Shown here: piece after piece, positions 34,457 to 43,900 of the stretch
Numbering within the stretch: position 1 is the first letter of the stretch
Layout of the letters: the number at the start of each line of letters is the position of its first letter
Source of the DNA: Geobacter sp.
GTDB lineage: Bacteria > Desulfobacterota > Desulfuromonadia > Geobacterales > DSM-12255
Assembly (NCBI GenBank): GCA_009684525.1
Contig: WKKR01000004.1
Location: forward strand, 292,957 to 356,956
Length of the DNA: 64,000 nucleotides
Direction of reading: 5' to 3'
Position numbers and translations under genes: made by a program
The notes under the pieces: generated by a model
Database searches by the model: none
The model's input: only the letters and a program-made list of their open reading frames with translations
Told to the model about the DNA's origin: nothing

Positions 34457-34481
34457 AAGCCGCCCGGCAGGGCGGCTTTTT
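34457..34481 (+). terminator. rho-independent terminator
   Basis: AAGCCGCCC (34457-34465) and GGGCGGCTT (34470-34478) form a perfect 9-bp stem with a 4-nt loop and then a T-tract to 34481. It ends the small gene and faces the converging ahcY gene. Confidence 0.85.
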
Positions 34482-34503
34482 CATTGGCAGACAGTGGATC
34501 GGC

Positions 34504-35898
34504 TCAATAACGGTAGTGTTCAGCCTTGTACGGACCTTCCACCGGCACGCCGATGTAATCGGCCTGCTCTTTGGTGAGGGTGGAGAGCACCGCATTCAGT
34601 TTCTTCAGCTGCAGACGCGCCACCTTCTCGTCCAGGTGCTTGGGGAGGGTATAGACGCCGACCGGGTATCTGCCCGGATTGCAGAAGATCTCGATCTGGG
34701 CGATGGTCTGGTTGGCGAACGATGAGGACATGACGTAGGAGGGGTGCCCGGTGGCGCACCCCAGGTTCACCAGCCGCCCCTTGGCCAATAGGATGATCCG
34801 GTTGCCGCTCGGCATGACCACATGGTCCACCTGGGGCTTGATCTCCTCCCACTGGTACTGCTCGATGCTCGCCACGTCGATCTCGTTGTCGAAATGACCG
34901 ATGTTGCAGACAATGGCCTGGTCCTTCATCCGAACCAGGTGATCATGGGTGATGACGTGGTAGTTGCCGGTACAGGTAACGAAGATGTCGGCCTTGTCGG
35001 CCGCGTACTCCATGGTAACGACGCGGTACCCTTCCATGGCGGCCTGCAGGGCACAGATCGGGTCGATCTCGGTCACCCAGACCTGGGCCGACAGGGCACG
35101 CAGCGCCTGGGCCGAGCCCTTCCCCACATCGCCGTAGCCGCAGACCAGGGCGACCTTGCCCGCCACCATCACGTCGGTAGCCCGCTTGATGCCGTCCACC
35201 AGCGACTCGCGGCAGCCGTAGAGATTGTCGAACTTGGACTTGGTCACCGAATCGTTGACGTTGATGGCCGGGAAAGCCAGATCCCCCCGCTCGTGCATCT
35301 GGTAGAGACGGTGCACGCCGGTAGTAGTCTCCTCGGTCACCCCCTTGATCTGGGCGATGCGGGTCGAGTACCAGGTGGGATCGCTCTCCAGCTTCTTCCG
35401 GATGGCGGCAAAGAGGATCGTTTCCTCCTCCGAACCGGGGTTGTTCAGGACGCTCTTGTCCTTTTCCGCCCTGGTGCCGAGGTGAAGCAAGAGCGTCGCA
35501 TCACCGCCGTCGTCCAGGATCATGTTGGAGAAGCCGCCGTCGGGCCACTCGAAGATCCGGTGGGTGTAGTCCCAGTACTGCTCAAGGGACTCCCCCTTGA
35601 CGGCGAAGACCGCGGTGCCGCCGGCGGCAATGGCAGCCGCGGCATGGTCCTGGGTAGAGAAGATGTTGCAGGATGCCCAGCGCACCTCGGCACCAAGGGC
35701 TTTTAGGGTCTCGATCAGCACGGCGGTCTGGATGGTCATGTGCAGTGAGCCGGTGATGCGGGCGCCCTTCAGCGGCTGCTGGCCAGCATACTCATCGCGA
35801 ATGGCCATGAGCCCCGGCATCTCGGTCTCGGCAATCCTGATCTCCTTTTTCCCCCACTCGGCCAGGGAAAGGTCTGCTACGATAAAGTCTTGTGACAT
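34504..35898 (-). CDS. ahcY: adenosylhomocysteinase
   Basis: Hydrolyses S-adenosylhomocysteine to adenosine and homocysteine; 464 residues. Visible blocks are the substrate region [18 protein letters not shown], the NAD-binding loop [12 protein letters not shown], and the C-terminal tail ending KAEHYRY with the Lys/Tyr that reach into the partner subunit. ATG 35898 follows AAGGAG; the longer reading is not supported. It lies 117 nt downstream of the SahR-like regulator on the same strand. Confidence 0.96.
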   Translation of the reverse strand: MSQDFIVADLSLAEWGKKEIRIAETEMPGLMAIRDEYAGQQPLKGARITGSLHMTIQTAVLIETLKALGAEVRWASCNIFSTQDHAAAAIAAGGTAVFAVKGESLEQYWDYTHRIFEWPDGGFSNMILDDGGDATLLLHLGTRAEKDKSVLNNPGSEEETILFAAIRKKLESDPTWYSTRIAQIKGVTEETTTGVHRLYQMHERGDLAFPAINVNDSVTKSKFDNLYGCRESLVDGIKRATDVMVAGKVALVCGYGDVGKGSAQALRALSAQVWVTEIDPICALQAAMEGYRVVTMEYAADKADIFVTCTGNYHVITHDHLVRMKDQAIVCNIGHFDNEIDVASIEQYQWEEIKPQVDHVVMPSGNRIILLAKGRLVNLGCATGHPSYVMSSSFANQTIAQIEIFCNPGRYPVGVYTLPKHLDEKVARLQLKKLNAVLSTLTKEQADYIGVPVEGPYKAEHYRY

Positions 35899-36015
35899 GT
35901 GTTTCTCCTTTTTGTTAGATGTTGATCCTTCGTGACATTGTCTCCTCGACCGAAAACCGGTAAATGACGGATCGGGTTGCACCCTACTTTCCAGGTAACA
36001 AGCAAAAACGAGAAT

Positions 36016-36930
36016 TCAATCTGCCGCTCTTACCACCAGGACAGCCTCGTGTCCCTTCATCCCTTCGATACGCTCACATCGGACATGGGGAAAACCGGCC
36101 GCCGAGAGCCATGCTGCAAGTTCATCCTCCTCAAACCCCAGCCACTGGTCGGCCAGTTGCTCCCGCACCCATTCCCGCTCATGCCGGGCAAGATCGACCA
36201 GGAGCAAAGAGCCGCCGGGGGCGAGCACGCGTCTGATCTCGGCCAGTACCGCCTGCGGGTCTGCTGCATGGTGCAGCACCATGTTGAGCACGGCGCACTC
36301 TGCCGCGTTATTCGGCAAAGGGAGATGGGTCATCTCCCCCAGGCGGAGCTCGATCCCGCCGAGACCCGCCGCTGCCAGCCTGCGCCTGGCCTCCTCCAGC
36401 ATGGCTGGCGAGTGGTCGACGCCGATAACCCGCTTAGCTCTGGCAGCCAGGGCCGGCAGCAGGCCGCCAGTGCCGAGACCGATCTCCACCACGGTTACCC
36501 CCTCCGGTACCAGGGCCAGGAGCCGCTCCCGATACTCGGGGACCGGCAGCAGGGTCCGGGCGAGGTCGTCCCACTGGCGGGCATGGCGGTCGAAAAACTC
36601 CTGGCTTTTGCGGCGGCGCTCCTCAAGCACCGAAGCGACCGCAGCCAGGTCCCTGCCCCGCTCGGGCAGCGACCCTGTCCCCTGTTCGATGGCGTTACGG
36701 ATGGCAGCAAAGAAAGAGGATTCTCCGCCGGCCCGGTAGTAGCTCCAGGTCCCCTGGCGCTTCACCGACAGCACCCCTGCCTCGGTCAGGATCTTCAGGT
36801 GCCGGGAGATCCGCGACTGCCCCATGCCGAGGATGGCGGTAAGCTCCTGGACGGTAAATTCGCCCCGCAAAAGCACTGCCACGAGACGCAATCGGCAGGG
36901 GTCGGCAAGGGCTTTGAGGACATCGAGCAT
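36016..36930 (-). CDS. sahR: ArsR-family regulator fused to methyltransferase domain, SahR-like
   Basis: Fusion protein of 304 residues. Residues 1-75 are an ArsR-type winged helix (MGQSRISRHLKILTEAGVL). From about 100 a class I methyltransferase fold follows, with VVEIGLGTGGLLPALA and GVDHSPAMLEEARRRL. SahR regulators of Proteobacteria sense S-adenosylhomocysteine and control methionine-cycle genes; the methyltransferase-like domain would be the ligand pocket. Its position directly upstream of ahcY and its own palindromic operator support this name. Whether the domain still methylates anything is unknown. Confidence 0.85.
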   Translation of the reverse strand: MLDVLKALADPCRLRLVAVLLRGEFTVQELTAILGMGQSRISRHLKILTEAGVLSVKRQGTWSYYRAGGESSFFAAIRNAIEQGTGSLPERGRDLAAVASVLEERRRKSQEFFDRHARQWDDLARTLLPVPEYRERLLALVPEGVTVVEIGLGTGGLLPALAARAKRVIGVDHSPAMLEEARRRLAAAGLGGIELRLGEMTHLPLPNNAAECAVLNMVLHHAADPQAVLAEIRRVLAPGGSLLLVDLARHEREWVREQLADQWLGFEEDELAAWLSAAGFPHVRCERIEGMKGHEAVLVVRAAD

Positions 36931-36953
36931 AGCACATCACGTTTCACGATTTA

Positions 36954-36959
36954 ATTATA
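36954..36959 (-). promoter_or_regulatory. -10 element of sahR-ahcY promoter
   Basis: On the minus strand TATAAT reads at 36959-36954, about 24 nt before the regulator start. It overlaps the palindromic operator by three bases, so a bound repressor would block RNA polymerase. Confidence 0.6.
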
Positions 36960-36976
36960 TCAACTTTTCTTGATAT
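36957..36976. promoter_or_regulatory. palindromic operator, probable SahR-like binding site
   Basis: ATATCAA (36957-36963) and TTGATAT (36970-36976) form a perfect inverted repeat with a 6-nt spacer, the size expected for an ArsR-type dimer. It fills the space upstream of the -10 box. I found no second copy upstream of metK or the homocysteine methyltransferase operon. Confidence 0.7.
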
Positions 36977-37061
36977 ACCAGATCCAACTGGCAGGGTCAA
37001 CCGGATTTCATGCAAAAATTTTGAGGGTAACGACAGGGGGATGGGACAATGCGGAATGCAA

Positions 37062-37092
37062 AACGAGGCGGCGAATGGCTCGCCGCCTCGTT
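37062..37092 (-). terminator. terminator of nitronate monooxygenase-like gene
   Basis: AACGAGGCGGCGA (37062-37074) and its exact complement (37080-37092) make a 13-bp stem with a 5-nt loop. On the minus strand a TTTT follows. It lies about 40 nt past the stop codon. Confidence 0.85.
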
Positions 37093-37130
37093 AAAGGTTG
37101 GGGATCTACTGGAGTCTCCCTGCCGGGAGA

Positions 37131-38216
37131 TCAGGCCGCTTCGGCCTCTTCCTGAACACCGGTGGCGAACAGCTCGTCAAAGATCTCCTGAACGGTGGTG
37201 ATCCGGTCCGCCTTCCAGGCATTGGTGCCGCAGAAGACCAGGCCCGAAACGACATCGCCCTTCTGCGCCCGGTCCAGCGACTTGACGATGCAGAACCGTT
37301 CGCCCGACTCCTTGTAGGAGCACTTTTTCAGGCAGCCGTTATCGCAGAAGGTATGGTTCAACTGGTCGTAGAGGACGATCTCCTCCTGGTTGCGCAGGAT
37401 GGCCCGCCCCGGCAGTCCTGCCGGGCTCATGATCAGGCCGATATCCTCCTGGCGGCAGTCCAGGTATGCCTGCTTGAATTCGGGAGAGGCATCGCACTCC
37501 TCGGTGGCAACGAAGCGGCTGGCCATCTGCACGCCATCGGCCCCCTCGGCCAGGGCATGGAGCAGGTCTGCCCGGTCCCAGACGCCACCGGCAGCGATCA
37601 CCGGCACATGCACCCCGTATTCAGCGATGAAAAAATCTCTCACACCGCGCACCGTGGCGTACTGGTCGTACTGGCCGGTACCGATGTTCTCCATCTTCTC
37701 TCCCAGGTGGCCGCCGGCCGTATCGGGATCTTCGACAACCACGGCGTCGGGCAGGCGCGCGAACCCTTTTTCCCATTTCTTGGCGATCAGCTGGGCAGCC
37801 TTGACCGAGGAAACAATGGGAACCAACGCAACATCGGGGGCATGGGCGGTGAGCCCCGGCAGACTCAAGGGGAGGCCGGCGCCGCAGACGATCACCTTGG
37901 CGCCCCCTTCGATGGAAGCCCTGACAAGGGCCTCGAAGTCGGACAGGGCCACCATGACGTTCACGCCGACGATGCCGTCCGGCGCGATCTCATAGGCCTT
38001 GGCCAGTTCGTCCTTCAGGGCCTGCGGGTCTGCCTGCAGATAATTGATTCCATCATAGCGGTTGCTCCCCAGGGCGATCCCCGCTGCCGCCACCAGGCCG
38101 ACGCCACCGCAGCGCGCCACGTGGCCGGCCAGCGAACCGCCGGAGATCCTGACCCCCATGCCGCCCTGAATGACTGGATATTTTACTTCGTGTTTCCCGA
38201 TCTTGAGTGGCTGCAT
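37131..38216 (-). CDS. nitronate monooxygenase-family flavoprotein
   Basis: FMN-binding TIM-barrel protein of 361 residues in the nitronate monooxygenase (2-nitropropane dioxygenase) family. Features are the opening YPVIQGGMGVRISGGSLAG, the phosphate-binding VPVIAAGGVWDRADLLHALAEGADGVQMASRF, and EDPDTAGGHLG. A Cys-rich segment late in the protein (FCDNGCLKKCSYKESGERFC, about 290-310) is found in a subgroup that may carry an Fe-S cluster or structural Cys. The true substrate cannot be told; enoyl reductase-like roles exist in the family. Confidence 0.85.
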   Translation of the reverse strand: MQPLKIGKHEVKYPVIQGGMGVRISGGSLAGHVARCGGVGLVAAAGIALGSNRYDGINYLQADPQALKDELAKAYEIAPDGIVGVNVMVALSDFEALVRASIEGGAKVIVCGAGLPLSLPGLTAHAPDVALVPIVSSVKAAQLIAKKWEKGFARLPDAVVVEDPDTAGGHLGEKMENIGTGQYDQYATVRGVRDFFIAEYGVHVPVIAAGGVWDRADLLHALAEGADGVQMASRFVATEECDASPEFKQAYLDCRQEDIGLIMSPAGLPGRAILRNQEEIVLYDQLNHTFCDNGCLKKCSYKESGERFCIVKSLDRAQKGDVVSGLVFCGTNAWKADRITTVQEIFDELFATGVQEEAEAA

Positions 38217-38385
38217 GGTCTGCTCCCTTTCCCCATAGCTGCTGGCATGTCTTAAGGTAACAGAAACCGGGCAGACAGTGATGTAATAGAAATGTAAAAT
38301 ATGTTTACACTATGCAGGGTGCGCACAAGACGGGCTGCATGCAGTCGTCCTTGCACATTGACAGGGATGGTGGTACACAAAACCC

Positions 38386-39321
38386 ATGCGCTGGATAAAA
38401 AAACTCTTTCATCCGCTTATCGCCTTTATCGGTATCCAGCTGGTCTGGGTGCTGGTGGTGGTCTTCTGGATCTACTGGTTCATCGGCCGCCACAAGGAAT
38501 TCCGCGACCTGGCCGAACGCTACCGGCCCGAACTGGCCGGACGGCTCGACTGGATAGTGCTGGCCGAAGGCCTGGTGCTGCTGGTGGTGATCCTGGCCGG
38601 CGTCTACGTGTTGTTCATGGTCTGGCGGCGTCAGTCCAACCTCTACCGGCAGCAGAAGAACTTCATCTCCCAGGTCACCCATGAATTGAAGTCGCCGCTC
38701 GCCTCCATCCAGCTGCACCTGGAAACCATCAGGCTCAGAAACCCTCCTCCCGACAAACTGGAACGTTTTCTCGACACCATGCTGTCGGATACCGACCGGC
38801 TGCACAACCTGATCAACAACCTGCTGATGGCGGCCCGCCTGGAGGACCGCCGTCGGCCTGCCCAGTTCCCGGTAATCGATTTCTCCGCCTTTGTCGCCAC
38901 TTATCTGGAACGGAAGCAGGCCAAGCTTCCCGAAGGGGGGAGCCTCATCACCGACCTGGAGGAGGGTTTGAAGGTGGCAGTGGATACGGACGGCATGGAA
39001 ACGGCGCTCCGCAACCTGTTCGAGAACGCAGTCCTCTATTCTCCCGCCTCTCCCGAGATCAGGGTCACGCTCAAGCGCGAAGGACGGCAGTGTGTCCTGA
39101 GTTTCAGGGACAACGGCATGGGGCTCGATACCGAGCACCTGCACAAGATCTTCCGCATGTTTTACCGGGTTCGCCGACCCGGCGAGAATATCCGCGGCAC
39201 CGGGCTCGGACTCTACATCGTCAAGTCGGTGGTCTCCGAGCACGGCGGCAAGATAGCCGCGGCAAGCGACGGCCCGGGAAAGGGATGCACGTTTACCATC
39301 TCCCTGCCGCTGGCGACTTAG
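38386..39321 (+). CDS. two-component sensor histidine kinase
   Basis: Membrane kinase of 311 residues. Two TMs (about 12-34 and 57-80) enclose only a short periplasmic loop (35-56), so the stimulus is probably sensed in the membrane. The H-box is VTHELKSPLASIQ with H99; the N-box NLFENAVLYS and G-boxes FRDNGMGL and GTGLGLYIV follow. No HAMP or PAS domain. It precedes its response regulator by 16 nt. Confidence 0.92.
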   Translation: MRWIKKLFHPLIAFIGIQLVWVLVVVFWIYWFIGRHKEFRDLAERYRPELAGRLDWIVLAEGLVLLVVILAGVYVLFMVWRRQSNLYRQQKNFISQVTHELKSPLASIQLHLETIRLRNPPPDKLERFLDTMLSDTDRLHNLINNLLMAARLEDRRRPAQFPVIDFSAFVATYLERKQAKLPEGGSLITDLEEGLKVAVDTDGMETALRNLFENAVLYSPASPEIRVTLKREGRQCVLSFRDNGMGLDTEHLHKIFRMFYRVRRPGENIRGTGLGLYIVKSVVSEHGGKIAAASDGPGKGCTFTISLPLAT

Positions 39322-39337
39322 CAACGAAGAGGGGCGT

Positions 39338-40057
39338 ATGGCCGAAGAACAACCACACATCCTGCTGGTGGAAGACGAGATCAACCTGGCTCGCGGCATT
39401 TGCTTCAACCTGGAGCAGGACGATTTCCGCGTGAGCCACGTGGAGAGCGGCGAAGAAGCCCTTGAGCGACTGCGGTTCGACCGCTTCTCCCTGGTCATCC
39501 TCGACGTCATGCTTCCGGGCATGGACGGGTTCGCCGTCTGCCGGGCCATCAGGGGGCAGGATTCCCGCGTGCCGATCCTGATCCTGACCGCACGGACCGA
39601 CGAAGAAGACCGGATCATCGGCCTGGAGAGCGGCGCCGACGATTATCTGACCAAGCCGTTCTCGCTCTCGGAATTCCTGCTGCGGGTGAAGGGGATGCTG
39701 CGCCGCTCGGCCTGGTACCGACCCGAACCGATCGAGGAGGCCTACCGTTTCGGCGATAACGAGGTGTTCCTGCTCTCCTACCATGCCCGCACCGCACAGG
39801 GAGAGATCGATCTCACCGATCTGGAGGTGCGGATGCTCTCCCTCTTCTTCCAGAAGGAAGGGGAAGCGGTCACCAGGAAGGAGCTTTTGGAGCGGGTCTG
39901 GGGCTACAGTTCGGACACGGAAACCAGGACGCTTGACAATTTCATTGTCAGGTTGCGCAAGTATTTCGAGCCCGACCCGGCAAATCCGGTCTTTTTCCAG
40001 ACCGTGCGGGGGGTGGGGTACCGGTTCACCAGGAGCGCCGTAACCCGTCACACATGA
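39338..40057 (+). CDS. OmpR/PhoB-type response regulator
   Basis: DNA-binding regulator of 239 residues. The receiver domain has phospho-acceptor D56 (VILDVMLPGMDG) and the conserved Lys in LTKPFSL. The C-terminal winged helix ends with TRKELLERVWGYSSDTETRTLDNFIVRLRKYFE. It is the partner of the kinase just upstream. Target genes are not evident from the neighbourhood. Confidence 0.93.
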   Translation: MAEEQPHILLVEDEINLARGICFNLEQDDFRVSHVESGEEALERLRFDRFSLVILDVMLPGMDGFAVCRAIRGQDSRVPILILTARTDEEDRIIGLESGADDYLTKPFSLSEFLLRVKGMLRRSAWYRPEPIEEAYRFGDNEVFLLSYHARTAQGEIDLTDLEVRMLSLFFQKEGEAVTRKELLERVWGYSSDTETRTLDNFIVRLRKYFEPDPANPVFFQTVRGVGYRFTRSAVTRHT

Positions 40058-40092
40058 GACAAAAACAGCCGGCTGTGAGGCGTACGGACAGA

Positions 40093-40136
40093 AACGGAAA
40101 CGGCCGGAGGGGGGAACCCTTCCGGCCGTTTCCGTT
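40093..40136. terminator. bidirectional terminator hairpin
   Basis: Two 16-nt arms (40093-40108 and 40121-40136, beginning AACGGAAACGG) are perfectly complementary, with further GGG/CCC pairing inside the 12-nt loop. It lies between the converging response regulator and metK genes. Confidence 0.8.
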
Positions 40137-40165
40137 CAGAATGACGCGATGCGATTCAATGTCTG

Positions 40166-41338
40166 TCAGATGCCTGCCTTTTCCCTGATGATCGCTGCCT
40201 TGTCGGTCCGCTCCCAGGTGAATTCCGGCAGTTCGCGGCCAAAATGGCCGTAGGCGGCGGTCTTCTTGTAGATGGGGCGCAAAAGGTTCAGCTGCTCGAT
40301 GATGGCGCGGGGGCGCATGTCGAACACCTCGCGGACGATCTCGGCAATCCGTTTCGCCGGGATCTTGCCGGTGCCTGCAGTGTCGACCAGGATGGAGACC
40401 GGCTCGGCAACGCCGATGGCATAGGCGACCTGGATCTCGCACTTCTCGCAGATGCCGGATGCCACCAGGTTCTTGGCAACGTAACGCCCCATGTAGGCAG
40501 CGGAACGGTCGACCTTGGAGGGGTCCTTGCCGGAGAATGCGCCACCGCCGTGGGCGCCATGGCCGCCATAGCTGTCCACGATGATCTTGCGGCCGGTGAG
40601 GCCGCAGTCGCCCATGGGACCGCCGACAACGAAACGGCCGGTCGGGTTGATGAGGTAACGGGTCTTATCGGTGATCATGTTGGCCGGGATGACCTTCTTG
40701 ACCACCTCTTCGATGATCCCTTCCTTGATGACATCGTAAGTCACTTCAGGGGTGTGCTGCGACGAGATGACCACCGTGTCCACATAGGCCGGCCTGCCGT
40801 CCTGATACTGGATGGAGACCTGGGACTTGGAATCGGGGCGGAGGAAATTCAGCAGACCGGACTTGCGCACATCGGCCAGCTTCTTGACCAGCTTGTGCGA
40901 CAAGAGGATGGTCATCGGCATCAGTTCGGGTGTTTCGTCACAGGCATAGCCGAACATCAGACCCTGATCGCCGGCCCCCTGCTCCTTGAAGAGCCCCTCA
41001 CCCTCGGTTACCCCCTGGGAGATGTCCGGCGACTGCTTGTCGATGGAAACGAGGACGGCGCAGGTCTCCCAGTCGAATCCCATGGCAGAGTCGTTGTAAC
41101 CGATCTCCTTGATGGTCTCGCGGACCACCTTCGGGTAGTCCACCACGGCGGAGGTGGTGATTTCGCCGGCAATGACCGCCATGCCGGTGGTCACCAGGGT
41201 CTCGCAGGCTACCCTGGACTTGGGGTCCTGGGAGAGGATTGCGTCAAGGATCGCATCGGAAACCTGGTCGGCAACCTTGTCGGGGTGCCCTTCGGAAACC
41301 GATTCTGACGTAAAGATATAATCGTCCATCTCCATCAT
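40166..41338 (-). CDS. metK: S-adenosylmethionine synthetase
   Basis: Makes S-adenosylmethionine from methionine and ATP; 390 residues. Signature blocks are [36 protein letters not shown] and [25 protein letters not shown] 41338 has AGGAGG 8 nt upstream. With ahcY and the homocysteine methyltransferase-like gene it covers most of the activated methyl cycle in this window, but no SahR-type operator is seen at this start. Confidence 0.97.
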   Translation of the reverse strand: MMEMDDYIFTSESVSEGHPDKVADQVSDAILDAILSQDPKSRVACETLVTTGMAVIAGEITTSAVVDYPKVVRETIKEIGYNDSAMGFDWETCAVLVSIDKQSPDISQGVTEGEGLFKEQGAGDQGLMFGYACDETPELMPMTILLSHKLVKKLADVRKSGLLNFLRPDSKSQVSIQYQDGRPAYVDTVVISSQHTPEVTYDVIKEGIIEEVVKKVIPANMITDKTRYLINPTGRFVVGGPMGDCGLTGRKIIVDSYGGHGAHGGGAFSGKDPSKVDRSAAYMGRYVAKNLVASGICEKCEIQVAYAIGVAEPVSILVDTAGTGKIPAKRIAEIVREVFDMRPRAIIEQLNLLRPIYKKTAAYGHFGRELPEFTWERTDKAAIIREKAGI

Positions 41339-41465
41339 GTGGAACTCCTCCTTGCTATGTGTACTGTACGGGAAATGTCTGGGAAAGACTGTACTTTATA
41401 GCGTTTATCGCGGGAGATTGTCAAGGGTGAAAACGTGCGGTAGTGCCGCCCGGAGGCAGGAGAGG

Positions 41466-43229
41466 TCAGTCGAAGCTGTCCGCGTAATGGGCCGTGATTT
41501 CAGCCTTGAGGAAGCTTCCGATCTCTTCGGCAGTACTCAGGGAAAGGGCCCGTTGTACGAGCTGTTCCGCGTCGGTCCTGTTACAGCGGCGAAGGATCCT
41601 TTTCACCCGCGGGATGGAAATGCCGTTCATGGAGAGCTCGTCGAAACCGAGGCCAAGGAGAATGGGCAGATAATCCGGCTCGCCCGCCATCTCGCCGCAC
41701 ATGCAGGCATCTATGCCGGCAGCATGGGCAGCGTCGACCACCTGCTTCAACGAGCGGAGGACAGCGGGGTGGAGCGGTTCATAAAGATGCGCCAGATGCT
41801 CGTTGGTCCTGTCTATTGCCAGCGAATACTGGATCAGGTCGTTGGTGCCGACGCTGAAGAAATCGACCTCGCGCGCCAAGAGGTCGGCAATGACCACCGC
41901 CGACGGGATCTCGATCATGATGCCGATCTCGATATCCTCGTCAAAAGGGATCCCTGTCTGACGGAGTTCCTGCTTGGCAGCCTCCAGGAGCTGCTTGGCC
42001 TGCCTGATCTCCCCCACTCCGGAAATCATCGGGAAGAAGATCCTGACCTTGCCCAGGGCGCTGGCGCGGAGGATGGCACGTAGCTGCGGCATGAAGGTTT
42101 CTGGCTGGCGCAGGGAAAGCCGGATAGCCCGAAGGCCCAGGGCAGGGTTGAGCTCGTCGGCGAGATTGAGATCGGGGACGAATTTGTCCCCTCCTACATC
42201 GAGGGTGCGGATGGTGACCGGGTGCGGCGCCATTGCCGTGACGACTTCCGAATAGCAGGCAAACTGTTCCTCTTCGTCGGGAAGCTGGTCGCGCCCCATG
42301 AAGAGCATCTCGGTACGGTAGAGGCCGATTCCTTCCCCGCCATGTCCTTTCAGCGAGGCGATCTCCTCGATGAACTCCATGTTACCCTTGAGGCAGACTC
42401 GGTAGCCGTCAAGGGTGACTGCCGGCAGGTCACGGAGTTTTGCCAGCTCCCGCTCGATGTATTCGTAGTGCAGTTTACGCTTGAGGTACTCGCGGAAGGT
42501 CGCTTCGTCCGGATTGATGATCACCACGCCGGCAGAACCGTCGATGATCATGTGCTCGCCGTCGGCCACCTCCTGGGTAATCCGCTCCAGGCCCACCACT
42601 GCCGGGATCTCCAGCGCCCTGGCCAGGATGGCCGAATGGGAGGTCTTCCCCCCCAGGTCGGTGACGAACCCGATCACCTTGCTCTTGTCGATCTGGAGGA
42701 TGTCTGCCGGCGAAAGGTCGTGAGCCACAACCAGGGCCATTTCGGGAACGGCGGTGAGCGGTTCGTGGATCTTCCCCACCAGCTTGCGCAGAACGCGCTC
42801 GCCGACGATCTCGATGTCGCTCCCCCGCTCGCGGAGATAGTCGTCTTCGATGGCGGCAAAGAATTCGCGGAATTTGAGGATGGTCTTTTTCAGCGCCCAT
42901 TCGGCGTTGATCGCTTCCGTCTCGATGAGTGCGACGGTCTCGCGCTGCAGCATGCTGTCATCGAGCATCATCAGGTGGGTATCGATAACGTAGAGGTGCT
43001 CTGGTCCGTGCTGACCGGCCATCTGCTCTTTGAGCGCCCGCAGCTCGCCCCGTGCCTGGCCGAGGGCAGCCATGAAACGCTCGATCTCAGAGGGGATTTC
43101 CGGCTGCTGGAGGTATTCCTCATGCACCGCCACACGGCTCCGGTCAGTGAGCCTGGCCCTGCCAATGGCAACGCCGGGCGACGCCCCTACCCCCTGCAAC
43201 TCCCGGTTGTTACTCCTCACCGAATCCAT
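41466..43229 (-). CDS. ptsI: PTS enzyme I, phosphoenolpyruvate-protein phosphotransferase
   Basis: Transfers phosphate from phosphoenolpyruvate to HPr; 587 residues. The active-site His is H198 in GGKTSHSAILAR. PEP-binding blocks GIGLYRTEMLFMGRD and DFFSVGTNDLIQYSLAIDR and the Cys of MCGEMAGEP are all present. No GAF domain, so it is the carbon-type (PtsI) and not the PtsP form. It overlaps the HPr gene by 20 nt. Confidence 0.95.
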   Translation of the reverse strand: MDSVRSNNRELQGVGASPGVAIGRARLTDRSRVAVHEEYLQQPEIPSEIERFMAALGQARGELRALKEQMAGQHGPEHLYVIDTHLMMLDDSMLQRETVALIETEAINAEWALKKTILKFREFFAAIEDDYLRERGSDIEIVGERVLRKLVGKIHEPLTAVPEMALVVAHDLSPADILQIDKSKVIGFVTDLGGKTSHSAILARALEIPAVVGLERITQEVADGEHMIIDGSAGVVIINPDEATFREYLKRKLHYEYIERELAKLRDLPAVTLDGYRVCLKGNMEFIEEIASLKGHGGEGIGLYRTEMLFMGRDQLPDEEEQFACYSEVVTAMAPHPVTIRTLDVGGDKFVPDLNLADELNPALGLRAIRLSLRQPETFMPQLRAILRASALGKVRIFFPMISGVGEIRQAKQLLEAAKQELRQTGIPFDEDIEIGIMIEIPSAVVIADLLAREVDFFSVGTNDLIQYSLAIDRTNEHLAHLYEPLHPAVLRSLKQVVDAAHAAGIDACMCGEMAGEPDYLPILLGLGFDELSMNGISIPRVKRILRRCNRTDAEQLVQRALSLSTAEEIGSFLKAEITAHYADSFD

Positions 43230-43476
43230 TTTCGATCAGCTCCCCCAAAGCCGCCATTGCAGCGACTTCGTCGGCCCCCTCGACATGAAGCCGAATCACG
43301 CTCCCCTTGGCAGCGGCCAGCATCATGATCCCCATGATGCTCTTGCCGTTCACTTCCACGTCTTCCCGGGCCACCTTCACCTCGGATGAAAACTGGATGG
43401 CAGTCTTAACGAACAGTGCAGAAGCACGGGCATGCAGCCCGAGTTTGTTGACGATGGTGAAGTGCTGTTCCAGCAT
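43210..43476 (-). CDS. ptsH: HPr phosphocarrier protein
   Basis: Phosphocarrier of 88 residues. Both regulatory sites are present: H15 (GLHARAS) for phosphorylation by enzyme I, and S46 (GKSIMGIMMLAA), the target of HPr kinase, which is encoded in the same block. It sits between the EIIA-Man gene and ptsI. Confidence 0.95.
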   Translation of the reverse strand: MLEQHFTIVNKLGLHARASALFVKTAIQFSSEVKVAREDVEVNGKSIMGIMMLAAAKGSVIRLHVEGADEVAAMAALGELIENGFGEE

Positions 43477-43503
43477 GGTATAGGGCTGTTCTCCTGAAGT
43501 GGA

Positions 43504-43896
43504 TTACCTGAGGTAGTCGCCGGCCACGGAGATGCTCTCCCGACCACACGCCTTGAGTTGTGCCGCCAGTTCGGAGATGCCCACCTTGCCGCGATCACTG
43601 AAGAATTTGATGAGCATGGGGAGATTGACCCCGGTCATGACCTCGATCCGATTATCTTCCAGAAAGGAGAGACTCATGTTGGACGGTGTCCCGCCGAACA
43701 TGTCGGTCATGATGATGACCCCTTCGCTGTTTACCTTCCTGATGGCTTCATCTATGCCCGTCCTGATGCTATCCACCGGATCGCCAGTCTGAATGCCAAC
43801 CGTCTCGGCCATTTCAACCGGACCGACAATCATCTCAGCAGCTGCCAGCAGTTCGCGGGCAAGCCCTGCATGGGTCACCAATACGAGTCCGATCAT
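43504..43896 (-). CDS. PTS EIIA component, mannose family
   Basis: Cytoplasmic EIIA-Man-like protein of 130 residues. The phosphorylated residue is H9 (LVTHAGLARELL), and TDMFGGTPSNMSL is the family block. No EIIB, EIIC or EIID gene is nearby, so it likely serves regulation rather than sugar import. It follows rapZ by 4 nt. Confidence 0.92.
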   Translation of the reverse strand: MIGLVLVTHAGLARELLAAAEMIVGPVEMAETVGIQTGDPVDSIRTGIDEAIRKVNSEGVIIMTDMFGGTPSNMSLSFLEDNRIEVMTGVNLPMLIKFFSDRGKVGISELAAQLKACGRESISVAGDYLR

Positions 43897-43900
43897 GTTC

